Shown here one piece after another: positions 1 to 7,136 of a stretch of DNA of 24,441 nucleotides. A model generated the notes under the pieces. It was given only the letters and a program-made list of their open reading frames with translations, searched no databases and was not told the DNA's origin. The position numbers and the translations under genes were made by a program. Location: contig CAZJDM010000056.1 of the NCBI GenBank assembly GCA_964544765.1, positions 1 to 24,441 on the forward strand, written 5' to 3'. The DNA is from CAZJDM01 sp964544765 (GTDB lineage: Bacteria > Bdellovibrionota_B > Oligoflexia > CAYFLR01). How positions within the stretch are numbered: the stretch's first letter is position 1; each line of letters opens with the position of its first letter.

Positions 1-126
1 ATGTGCTCCTAAAATCGTCGTAAAAAAGAAAGAAATTAGAGTTTAATACTATATAGAGGTTTTACATGTCAAATAATTCAGATTATTCCCTCAGGTTTTT
101 TCTTTTACAAAAATGTATAAAAGCAA

Positions 127-154
127 TTGAAATAATTTATTACTCTGTTATCAT
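127..154 (+). promoter_or_regulatory. possible sigma70-type promoter of pckA
   Basis: TTGAAA (127-132) is followed after 16 bases by TATCAT (149-154). Transcription would begin near 161, giving a leader of about 58 bases before pckA. The rest of the first 218 bases is AT-rich and holds nothing else I can identify. In such AT-rich DNA a match of this quality can arise by chance. Confidence 0.3.
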
Positions 155-218
155 TAAAAGATTAATATTATTGTATGTATTCCTTTATTTAGATAGGAAT
201 TTTTAGGAGGAGGCTAAT

Positions 219-1829
219 ATGCAAAATCTTCAATTAGAAAAAGTTGGAATTACCGATTGGCGAGAGATTTTTTATAACTTATCTTATGATGAGTTGTATA
301 AACATGAAACGGATCCGTCTTTAGAAGGATACGATAGAGGTGTGGTTTCAAAATTAGGGGCTGTATCGGTTGATACAGGCCGTTTTACAGGTCGTTCCCC
401 TAAAGATAAGTATTTTGTGCAAGAGCCGGTTGCCGATGAAAATCTTTGGTGGGCCAAGGATGGTAATGGTTCAGATAATAAACCATTATCTGTTGAAGCT
501 TGGAGCCATGTAAAAAGTTTGGCCCAAGAACAACTAAACGGTAAGAAATTGTATGTGGTAGATTCCTTTTGTGGAGCTAACCTTGATACTCGAATAAAAG
601 TTCGCTTAGTTACAGAGGTGGCCTGGATGGCTCATTTTGCTAAAAATATGTTTATCCGACCTACCGATGAAGATCTAAGTGATTTTACTCCTGACTGGAC
701 CATTTTAAACGCTTGTAAGACCTCGTGTAAGGAATATGAAAAGTATGGAATGCGTTCAGAAGTTTTTGCCGCTTTTAATGTAGGTGAACGAATGACCGTT
801 ATTGGCGGAACCTGGTATGGAGGTGAAATCAAAAAGGGAATGTTTTCCATGATGAATTACTTTTTACCCTTAAAAGATATGGGGGCATTTCATTGCTCAG
901 CAAATATGGGTAAAGACGGTAGTGTCGCGTTGTTTTTTGGACTTTCAGGAACTGGAAAAACATCATTATCAACCGACCCTGATCGTAGATTAATTGGTGA
1001 TGATGAACATGGTTGGGATAACGAAGGAATTTTTAATTTTGAAGGTGGCTGTTACGCTAAATGTATTGATTTATCAGTTGATAAAGAACCGGAGATTTAT
1101 AATGCCATTCGTCGTAATGCTTTATTGGAAAATTTAGTATTAAAAGAAGATGGAGAGATTGATTTTGCTTCGTCGGAAAAAACGGAAAATACTCGTGTCT
1201 CATATCCAATTGATCATATCGATAATATTGTTAAACCGGTATCTAAAGGTGGGCACCCAAATAAAATTATCTTTTTGACTTGTGATGCTTTTGGAGTATT
1301 ACCTCCGGTATCTAAACTTAGTAAGGAACAAGCGATGTATCACTATTTAAGTGGTTATACTGCTAAGGTAGCGGGAACTGAGTTAGGTATTACTGAACCT
1401 AAAGCAACCTTTTCTTCTTGTTTTGGACAAGCTTTTTTAACCCTGCACCCTACTAAATATGCTGATGTTTTAGGAAATAAAATGAACAAGCATAACTCAG
1501 ATGCTTATTTAATTAATACAGGATGGTCAGGTGGAGGATACGGTAAAGCAGAGAGGATTTCTATTAAAGAAACTAAGGCCATCGTAAGAGCCGTGCTGGA
1601 TGGTGCTTTAGAAAGTTGTGAGTTAGCGAATTTTCCAGTCTTTAATTTACAAATACCAGTTTCTTTACCAGGAGTTGATTCTAATATATTGGATCCTCGT
1701 AATTGGGAAGATAAAGATGCATATGATCAAACTTTAAGAAAATTGGGTAAAATGTTTGTCGACAATTTTACCAAATATACGGATACCCAGAAAGGCCAAT
1801 CTTTGGTGTCTGCTGGACCTCAACTGTAG
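219..1829 (+). CDS. pckA: phosphoenolpyruvate carboxykinase (ATP)
   Basis: Catalyses oxaloacetate + ATP to phosphoenolpyruvate + CO2 + ADP, the entry step of gluconeogenesis, in the cytosol. The 536 aa match the family's usual length of about 540. Visible signatures are the oxaloacetate-binding stretch GRFTGRSPKDKY (54-65, R59), the kinase-1 P-loop GLSGTGKT (241-248, K247) and the metal/kinase-2 stretch IGDDEHGW (259-266). Aligning to E. coli PckA by eye, K206, H225 and D262 take the positions of the Mn2+ ligands K213, H232 and D269. The P-loop GTGKT and the downstream GWDNEGIFNFEGGCYAK are close to the bacterial ATP-type enzyme rather than the GTP type. The start is fixed by a strong Shine-Dalgarno AGGAGGAGG at 205-213. 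A single-gene transcript is likely, since an intrinsic terminator follows at 1901-1928. Confidence 0.98.
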   Translation: MQNLQLEKVGITDWREIFYNLSYDELYKHETDPSLEGYDRGVVSKLGAVSVDTGRFTGRSPKDKYFVQEPVADENLWWAKDGNGSDNKPLSVEAWSHVKSLAQEQLNGKKLYVVDSFCGANLDTRIKVRLVTEVAWMAHFAKNMFIRPTDEDLSDFTPDWTILNACKTSCKEYEKYGMRSEVFAAFNVGERMTVIGGTWYGGEIKKGMFSMMNYFLPLKDMGAFHCSANMGKDGSVALFFGLSGTGKTSLSTDPDRRLIGDDEHGWDNEGIFNFEGGCYAKCIDLSVDKEPEIYNAIRRNALLENLVLKEDGEIDFASSEKTENTRVSYPIDHIDNIVKPVSKGGHPNKIIFLTCDAFGVLPPVSKLSKEQAMYHYLSGYTAKVAGTELGITEPKATFSSCFGQAFLTLHPTKYADVLGNKMNKHNSDAYLINTGWSGGGYGKAERISIKETKAIVRAVLDGALESCELANFPVFNLQIPVSLPGVDSNILDPRNWEDKDAYDQTLRKLGKMFVDNFTKYTDTQKGQSLVSAGPQL

Positions 1830-1866
1830 TTTTCTAAGGTGCGTAAGTAGAGTTTGGTTATCAATT

Positions 1867-1875
1867 TGATATAAT
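1867..1875 (+). promoter_or_regulatory. extended -10 element ahead of the yjbQ-family gene
   Basis: TGATATAAT is a perfect match to the extended -10 consensus (TGn-TATAAT). No good -35 box sits at 16-18 bases upstream, which extended -10 promoters tolerate. Transcription would start near 1882, upstream of the hairpin at 1901-1928, so the hairpin would lie in the leader of the gene at 1941. Confidence 0.4.
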
Positions 1876-1900
1876 TTTTGAAAGTTTTATTTATTAGTAA

Positions 1901-1928
1901 CCCCGTCCTTTTAGAGGACGGGGTTTTT
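1901..1928 (+). terminator. intrinsic terminator after pckA
   Basis: An 8-bp perfect stem CCCCGTCC (1901-1908) / GGACGGGG (1916-1923) with a 7-base loop TTTTAGA is followed directly by five T. This is a textbook Rho-independent terminator, 71 bases after the pckA stop and 12 bases before the next start codon. Confidence 0.92.
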
Positions 1929-1940
1929 AGTGGAGTTTTT

Positions 1941-2360
1941 ATGAAAAGTTATCGGAATGAGCTTTGGTTTAATGTACCTGAAAGGAGAGGTTTTATTAAC
2001 ATTACTCCTGATGTAGAAGAATGTTTACGAAATAGTGGAATTAAAGAGGGCCTACTGTTGTGTAATGCCATGCATATCACAGCTTCGGTCTTTATAAATG
2101 ATGATGAATCAGGATTGCATCATGATTATGAAAAATGGTTAGAAAAATTAGCACCGCATGCGCCTATTTCTCAATATCGTCATAATAATACTGGCGAGGA
2201 TAATGGTGATGCTCATTTAAAACGTCAAATTATGGGAAGAGAAGTAGTAGTATCCATCACCGGTGGACGATTAGACTTTGGCCCTTGGGAGCAGATTTTT
2301 TACGGAGAGTTTGACGGGAAAAGAAAAAAACGGGTGATGGTTAAAATTATAGGCGAATAA
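1941..2360 (+). CDS. YjbQ/UPF0047 family protein
   Basis: This 139-aa protein has the length and core pattern of the YjbQ/UPF0047 family: MHITASVFINDDE (about residues 45-57), then DNGDAHLK, then GRLDFGPWEQIF and FDGKRKKRV near the C-terminus. Some members are annotated as thiamine-phosphate-synthase-like from weak complementation data; the physiological reaction is unsettled. The conserved histidines (MHITA, AHLK) resemble a metal or phosphate site, which is inference. I chose the ATG at 1941, with GGAG at 1932-1935, over an in-frame TTG at 1878. The longer version would add 21 residues encoded by the pckA terminator hairpin and would exceed the family length. No partner gene for thiamine synthesis is nearby. 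Confidence 0.93.
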   Translation: MKSYRNELWFNVPERRGFINITPDVEECLRNSGIKEGLLLCNAMHITASVFINDDESGLHHDYEKWLEKLAPHAPISQYRHNNTGEDNGDAHLKRQIMGREVVVSITGGRLDFGPWEQIFYGEFDGKRKKRVMVKIIGE

Positions 2361-2379
2361 TAATTCACTCGACGAAAAT

Positions 2380-3411
2380 ATGGATTTACTACTAAAACTA
2401 AGAATGATGTATCTACTTTTGTTTAGTGGTAAGATTTCTTTCATCAAAATCCTGAATTTCTTTCGTAATCAGCTTTTTTATTTTTTTAAAAAAACAAAGT
2501 TTCTTCATTATCCAACTATATTAATTGTCGAACCTGGTAATTACTGTAATCTTGCGTGTATTAGCTGTCGGGATAAAAAAAATAATATTTATGATTATTT
2601 CTATGAACAAAAACATCAAAAGATTCCTCAAGGAACACTTGATACTGATTTGTATTACCGAGTTTTGGAAGAAGCTAAACAAAGCGTTCTGATAACTTCA
2701 TTATATTTGCATGGTGAGCCTTTACTCAATAAAGATATCTTTCAAATGATCAAATATGCCACTGATCGAAAAGTAGCCACTCTAATTGCAACAAATGGAA
2801 TGATGTTAAATGCTAATTACAATCAAAAGTTGATTGATAGCGGATTGGATTTTGTCAAGATTGCTATTAGCGGTTTTTATCAAAAAACCTACGAAAAATT
2901 ACATCAAAAAGGTGACATTGAACTAATAAAAAACAATATTGTGGATCTAACAACCAAAAAGAAAGTTAATAAATCTCCTTTATTGATTATGGTCGATTAT
3001 ATTCTCTTTGATTATAATCGTGATGAGATAGAATTAGTACAGCAGTTTTGTCAGCAATTACAAGTCGTGTGTACTGTGCGAATTGGACACTGGCCAGTAG
3101 GTTTTAAAGAAGGACGTCCTATCTTAAAGAAGAAAAAGAGTGGCCCAAGTGATAAGCTTTGTAAATGGCCTTGGCACATTGCTGTCTTAAATTGGAACGG
3201 TCAGGTTTTACCCTGTACTAAAACCGCTATCTCATCCTCTCCTATAGTTTTGGGAGACCTAAATCATCGTTCACTTCATCAAATCTGGGATGGTCCTGAA
3301 TATAATGATTTTCGAGCTCAGCACGTTCAAAAAGGACGTAAATCCTTTCATATCTGTCAAAAATGTCATTGGGATAGTATTGGTTTTCAACAAGAAGAAG
3401 AGCGTAAATAA
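2380..3411 (+). CDS. radical SAM/SPASM domain protein
   Basis: A 343-aa radical SAM enzyme. The [4Fe-4S]-SAM motif CNLACISC (C56, C60, C63; CX3CX2C) follows a hydrophobic and basic N-terminal segment (1-45) that may sit on the membrane. HGEPLLN (111-117) stands for the usual GGEPLL SAM-binding stretch. The C-terminal third is a SPASM-type auxiliary cluster domain: C261, then NWNGQVLPC (C279), GDLNHRSLHQIW and the CX2C pair C326/C329. SPASM proteins mature peptides or modify small substrates; the substrate here is unknown. No clear Shine-Dalgarno precedes the ATG, which lies 19 bases after the YjbQ-family stop, so it may be read with that gene. No convincing precursor peptide lies beside it. 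Confidence 0.9.
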   Translation: MDLLLKLRMMYLLLFSGKISFIKILNFFRNQLFYFFKKTKFLHYPTILIVEPGNYCNLACISCRDKKNNIYDYFYEQKHQKIPQGTLDTDLYYRVLEEAKQSVLITSLYLHGEPLLNKDIFQMIKYATDRKVATLIATNGMMLNANYNQKLIDSGLDFVKIAISGFYQKTYEKLHQKGDIELIKNNIVDLTTKKKVNKSPLLIMVDYILFDYNRDEIELVQQFCQQLQVVCTVRIGHWPVGFKEGRPILKKKKSGPSDKLCKWPWHIAVLNWNGQVLPCTKTAISSSPIVLGDLNHRSLHQIWDGPEYNDFRAQHVQKGRKSFHICQKCHWDSIGFQQEEERK

Positions 3412-3585
3412 AGTTGTATTAGCTGGATTATTAAAAAGAAAATCAAGTAATCTTCGATTATTATCAAAATTAATTCAAAATTAAGTTAAAGATTTACTTT
3501 GTTTGGGCGAAACAAAAAAGAAATTAAAATTTTAAATAATTTTAAGAGTACTAGGAAGTAGTCTTTATCATCAAGGGAGTGAAAA

Positions 3586-3915
3586 ATGTCCTTACGTTTA
3601 ATAATAGTATCTTCAATTTTATGGATGCTGTTGGGGGGATATTCTTGTGAAACGGTCAGACCCAAACATCTTTTAGGAGTAGTCAGGCTTCCAAATTTAA
3701 GGTCAACTTCTGAAGAGTGTTATTATATTGATGAGTTTTTACCAACTCCTGATCATTTGGTGACAGGACGTTCTGGGGGTATGTATATCAGGTATTATAC
3801 ATATCGAAAGGCGTTATATAAGTTCTGGACAGATCAAGAAATCGAACTTAGTTTCTATTCTAAAGATGGAGAATGTTACTCTCTATTTGCTGAAAATGTT
3901 ATTCCCGTACCATAA
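3586..3915 (+). CDS. putative small lipoprotein, unknown function
   Basis: A 109-aa protein I do not recognise. The N-terminus is a short signal sequence: an arginine at 4, a hydrophobic core LIIVSSILWMLLGG, then Cys21. The lipobox would be GYSC, which departs from the usual L-A/S-G/A-C, so lipidation is plausible but not certain. The remaining ~88 residues are aromatic-rich (YIRYYTYRKALYKFW) with one further Cys pair candidate (C45, C97), consistent with a small beta-rich periplasmic domain. The start is well supported by AAGGGAG at 3573-3579. It follows the radical SAM gene by 174 bases that hold no clear terminator or gene, and converges on queA with only 13 bases between. Confidence 0.7.
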   Translation: MSLRLIIVSSILWMLLGGYSCETVRPKHLLGVVRLPNLRSTSEECYYIDEFLPTPDHLVTGRSGGMYIRYYTYRKALYKFWTDQEIELSFYSKDGECYSLFAENVIPVP

Positions 3916-3928
3916 CGCTTATCGTGTA

Positions 3929-5053
3929 TTATAAAATCAACATGGCATCACCATAAGAAAAAAAACGGTATTTATTCTTAATAGCATCTTGGTAAATTTC
4001 AAAAGCGAGATCTTTAGTAAGTAAGGCACAAATGAGCATAAAAAGGGTCGATTTAGGTTGATGAAAGTTGGTTAGCAGTCCACCGCAAATTTGGGGTGAA
4101 AACTGGTCATTTTTATGTTGGGGATAGATAAAAAGTTGGGTTTGATGCCATCCAGTGTTGATAGTGTTACTATTATTAGGACTACTATTAGTATAGCTAT
4201 TAGTATTACAATTACTATCGTCGTCATTACTATAAATACAAGAACTCTCAAGGGCCCTAAAACTAGTGGTTCCAATGGCAAATATACGGCCATTTTGTGA
4301 TTTAACCTTGGCAATGTCTTTTTTCACCTCATCAGAAATATAGTAAGACTCAGCGTGCATTTTGTGTTGGTCGATTTCATCATGCTTTACAGGAAGGAAG
4401 GTTCCTAAACCCACATGAAGTGTAATATCTTTTATCTCGGTACCATTTTGACGGATTATATCAGTAGTTTGTTGATCAAAATGAAGTCCAGCGGTTGGAG
4501 CAGCAACTGAGCCGGTTTGTTCAGCAAAGATGGTTTGATATCGTTTTTGGTCCTGATTGTGGTAGAGATCGTGTTGGCCTGGATCGTAATTTCTTTTTAT
4601 GTAAGGAGGAAGAGGAATATGGCCAATTTTTTCTAAAACGACCATAAGCTCATCGTTGTTAATTGAAAATTCAACTATACCTTGTTGTTTGTTTATGATG
4701 GTTAAATTAAGGTTTTGATCAAAGAAAATATGATCACCATCCTTTAATTTCCCCTTTAATAGAGCGTTCCACTGGTTTTTCTCCTTTTCTAATTTGGAGA
4801 CCAATAGTACCTCTACCTTGCCACCAGTTGATTTTTTCCCAATCAGACGAGCAGGGTAAACCCTGGTATTATTTACTATGATCATATCTTGTGGGGTAAA
4901 ATAGTTAATAATATCTTTAAATTGCTTGTGTTCCCATTTTTTGGTTCTGCGGTTAACTACGAGTAAGCGAGAGTCTGATCTATTATCTTTTGGATGTTGA
5001 GCAATTAACTCTTCAGGTAAATTATAATTGAAGTCATTAAGCTGTAATGTCAT
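3929..5053 (-). CDS. queA: S-adenosylmethionine:tRNA ribosyltransferase-isomerase
   Basis: Transfers and isomerises the ribosyl part of SAM onto 7-aminomethyl-7-deazaguanine in tRNA (Asp, Asn, His, Tyr) to give epoxyqueuosine. The N-terminus FNYNLPEELIAQHP, then TAGLHF (187-192), LHVGLGTF (212-219), the GTTSFRALES run (261-270) and LLTNFHQPKSTL (326-337) are all QueA hallmarks. At 374 aa it is about 30 residues longer than usual. The excess is an Asn/Ser/Asp/Thr-rich stretch at about 272-299, between ALES and GWHQTQLFIYP, where other QueA proteins have only a few residues. Low-complexity DNA encodes it. The gene is divergent from gatC and has only a weak ribosome site. No other queuosine gene is visible in the window. 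Confidence 0.97.
   Translation of the reverse strand: MTLQLNDFNYNLPEELIAQHPKDNRSDSRLLVVNRRTKKWEHKQFKDIINYFTPQDMIIVNNTRVYPARLIGKKSTGGKVEVLLVSKLEKEKNQWNALLKGKLKDGDHIFFDQNLNLTIINKQQGIVEFSINNDELMVVLEKIGHIPLPPYIKRNYDPGQHDLYHNQDQKRYQTIFAEQTGSVAAPTAGLHFDQQTTDIIRQNGTEIKDITLHVGLGTFLPVKHDEIDQHKMHAESYYISDEVKKDIAKVKSQNGRIFAIGTTSFRALESSCIYSNDDDSNCNTNSYTNSSPNNSNTINTGWHQTQLFIYPQHKNDQFSPQICGGLLTNFHQPKSTLFMLICALLTKDLAFEIYQDAIKNKYRFFSYGDAMLIL
4157..4240. repeat. low-complexity TACTATTA-like tract inside queA
   Basis: This stretch is made of degenerate repeats of TATTAG, ACTATTA and TATTAC. On the minus strand it encodes the Asn/Ser/Thr-rich extra loop of QueA. Small open frames on the plus strand across it are by-products of the low complexity. 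Confidence 0.6.
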
Positions 5054-5141
5054 GGAATCTTTAAATTTATCTGGCTTTAGAAATTAGTTAAATTATGGAT
5101 CAAATAACTACCTGTGTATAGAGAGGCAGTCACATTCGACT

Positions 5142-5170
5142 TGTATATATTAATTTAAAACGATATGCAA
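5142..5170 (-). promoter_or_regulatory. possible promoter of queA
   Basis: On the minus strand TTGCAT (plus 5165-5170) and TATACA (plus 5142-5147) are separated by 17 bases. Transcription would start near 5135, leaving a leader of about 80 bases before the queA ATG at 5053. Moderate match in an AT-rich spacer. Confidence 0.35.
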
Positions 5171-5180
5171 TTTTTTAGAG

Positions 5181-5186
5181 TATAAT
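5181..5186 (+). promoter_or_regulatory. -10 box candidate for the gatCAB operon
   Basis: A perfect TATAAT lies 46 bases before the gatC start, in the divergent queA/gatC spacer. I see no convincing -35 box at the right distance (TTTAAA at 5154-5159 is 21 bases away), so this is a partial match only. Confidence 0.35.
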
Positions 5187-5232
5187 TGTAGTGTAATTGT
5201 TTGATAAAATAGCACAAATAAGGAGGATATTT

Positions 5233-5532
5233 TTGCGAATTACTAAGGATGACATTATTCAAATAGCCAAAATGGCTAAAATTCGGCTAACTGATAAAGA
5301 AATTGTCATTTATCAGAATCAATTACAGCGATTACTGCAATATTTTGCCTTTCATAAGATGGAAGATATAGAAACTATAGAAGATATAAAAATCGATGAG
5401 GCAAAAGTTAAGGTAGAAAATAAGTTATTTTTAGCGAAAGATGTAGGTCAACCATGTAAATTATGTGAGGTCATGAAGGAAAATGCTCCTTCATTAGAGC
5501 ACGAATGTTTTAAGGTTCCTGAGATTTTATAG
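5233..5532 (+). CDS. gatC: Asp/Glu-tRNA(Asn/Gln) amidotransferase subunit C
   Basis: The small subunit of the GatCAB amidotransferase, which wraps around and stabilises GatA-GatB. The N-terminus (L/M)RITKDDIIQIAKMAKIRLTD matches the GatC consensus, and the C-terminal half carries the alternating acidic/basic linker. I chose TTG at 5233, six bases after a perfect AGGAGG (5221-5226); this gives 99 aa, the family size. An upstream in-frame TTG at 5197 would add 12 residues and place the Shine-Dalgarno inside the gene. The C-terminus contains CKLC (CX2C) in place of the usual LREDV-type region, which is unusual. First gene of the gatC-gatA-gatB run, 38 bases before gatA. Confidence 0.95.
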   Translation: MRITKDDIIQIAKMAKIRLTDKEIVIYQNQLQRLLQYFAFHKMEDIETIEDIKIDEAKVKVENKLFLAKDVGQPCKLCEVMKENAPSLEHECFKVPEIL

Positions 5533-5570
5533 GGCGGTAAATATTTTTAATTTTTCAAGGATGGATTATT

Positions 5571-7136
5571 TTGGAGCTGTGGCAAAAAAATGTTTTCGAG
5601 CTGTCGATGATGCTTAGAAAGAAAGAAATTAGCGCGGTCGAACTAACTCAATATTATTTAAAAAGAATAAAAGAAAAACAATCCTTATTGAAATCTTTTA
5701 TTACCATATCAGGACAGACCGCTTTAAAAATGGCCAAGCGGGCGGATGATAAATTGCAAAAGGAAATTCGTAAGAATCATGGAATTAATGGAAGTAATGG
5801 AAATAGAGCCAATCATAAAAACTTGTTAATGGGTATACCAATTGCGATTAAAGATAATATCTTGGTTCAAGGAATTCGAAATACGTGTGCTTCTAGGATT
5901 TTAAACAACTTTATAGCGCCGTATAATGCTACGGTAGTACAGAAATTAATTGATCAGGGTTGTGTAATTGTTGGTAAAACCAATATGGATGAATTTGCCA
6001 TGGGTTCGTCCAACGAAAACTCTGCCTATGGGCCAGTGTTAAATCCTTGGGATGATTCGCGTAGTCCGGGAGGATCTAGTGGAGGCAGTGCATCAGCAGT
6101 AGCTGCGAGATTAGTTCCTTTAGCATTGGGATCTGATACAGGTGGTTCCGTTCGTCAGCCGGCGTCTTTTTGTGGAGTGATGGGATTGAAGCCGACATAC
6201 GGTCGAGTAAGTCGGTTTGGTCTAACAGCTTTTAGTTCCTCATTGGAACAAATAGGTCCTATTGCCTGCCAATCGGAGGGTATAGCTTTATTGTTACAAA
6301 CGATAGCCGGTGGGGATCAAAATGATTCAACCTCGCTTTTTAAAAACACTCCAGACTACTTATCTGAAATGAAAAAAACTATTAGTGGTATGACCATTGG
6401 TTATCTTGAAGAATTTTACTCTAAGGATAATGATCCTGAAGTTTCAGATACTATAGAAGATGCTGTTAAAACCTTTATCAAATTGGGTTGTAAAGTTAAA
6501 AAAGTCTCATTGCCCAATATAAAATACGCTATTCCAGTTTATTATATGATTGCTTCAGCTGAAGCCAGTAGCAACTTAGCTAGATTTGATGGAGTGAATT
6601 ATGGAGTGCGAAGTTCTTCTTTTGCTAATGGCAATATAAATATGTCTAACGATAAAAATATGTCTAATAATGAGAGAGGCCGGCAATCATTAGATGAATT
6701 ATATGAGTATACTAGACAGGAAAATATGGGAAAAGAGGTTAAAAGGAGAATTTTGTTGGGTACATTTGGTCTTCGAGCTGGATACTATAAATCTTATTAT
6801 GGTAAGGCGGATAATATTAGAACCAGATTATGTGAGGATTATAAAAAGATATTAAAAGAAGTAGATTTAATTGTAGGTCCTACTGCTCCTACTACAGCTT
6901 TTTCCTTAGGAGAAAAAGTAAATGATCCTTTAAAAATGTATCTATCGGATATCTATACTACGTTAGCTAACTTAGTGGGAGCTCCTGCTATCTCGCTTCC
7001 CTGCGGTTTTGATTCTAAGGGATTACCTATTGGCATGCAGCTTATGTCTGGGCATTTTAAGGAAACACAACTCTTAAGAGGAGCTTTTCATTATGAACGA
7101 GCCACCGAATGGATCAACAGATATCCCTCTATTTAG
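5571..7136 (+). CDS. gatA: Asp/Glu-tRNA(Asn/Gln) amidotransferase subunit A
   Basis: The glutaminase subunit, an amidase-signature enzyme that frees ammonia from glutamine and passes it to GatB. The Ser-cisSer-Lys triad is intact: K94 in IAIKDN, S169 in SPGGSSGGS and S193 in GSDTGGSVRQP. The spacings of 75 and 24 residues equal those of S. aureus GatA (K79, S154, S178). At 521 aa it exceeds the usual ~485. Two polar extra loops account for this: about 66-83 (rich in N and G) and about 348-371 (NINMSNDKNMSNNE), the latter encoded by an 18-base near-tandem repeat. The start is TTG with AAGGA at 5557-5561. An ATG at 5561 is out of frame and stops after 18 codons. It overlaps gatB by 44 bases. 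Confidence 0.97.
   Translation: MELWQKNVFELSMMLRKKEISAVELTQYYLKRIKEKQSLLKSFITISGQTALKMAKRADDKLQKEIRKNHGINGSNGNRANHKNLLMGIPIAIKDNILVQGIRNTCASRILNNFIAPYNATVVQKLIDQGCVIVGKTNMDEFAMGSSNENSAYGPVLNPWDDSRSPGGSSGGSASAVAARLVPLALGSDTGGSVRQPASFCGVMGLKPTYGRVSRFGLTAFSSSLEQIGPIACQSEGIALLLQTIAGGDQNDSTSLFKNTPDYLSEMKKTISGMTIGYLEEFYSKDNDPEVSDTIEDAVKTFIKLGCKVKKVSLPNIKYAIPVYYMIASAEASSNLARFDGVNYGVRSSSFANGNINMSNDKNMSNNERGRQSLDELYEYTRQENMGKEVKRRILLGTFGLRAGYYKSYYGKADNIRTRLCEDYKKILKEVDLIVGPTAPTTAFSLGEKVNDPLKMYLSDIYTTLANLVGAPAISLPCGFDSKGLPIGMQLMSGHFKETQLLRGAFHYERATEWINRYPSI
6639..6667 (+). repeat. 18-base near-tandem repeat within gatA
   Basis: AATATGTCTAA occurs at 6639-6649 and again at 6657-6667, a period of 18 bases. 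In frame it encodes two copies of an N-M-S-N unit in the Asn-rich extra loop of GatA. A multiple of three keeps the frame. Confidence 0.8.

Noticed and set aside
1878..1940. Extended start (TTG 1878) for the YjbQ-family gene
   Set aside because: It would be encoded by the pckA terminator hairpin and exceeds the family length. ATG 1941 has a GGAG ahead.
3290..3484. 64-codon frame overlapping the radical SAM end, considered as a RiPP precursor or frameshifted C-terminus
   Set aside because: Most of it lies out of frame within the SPASM domain, which is complete with its CX2C and a natural stop. There is no ribosome site or leader-core pattern.
4115..4300. Plus-strand frame rich in Ile/Thr across queA
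   Set aside because: It is the reverse of the low-complexity tract that encodes the QueA insert; no protein-like composition.
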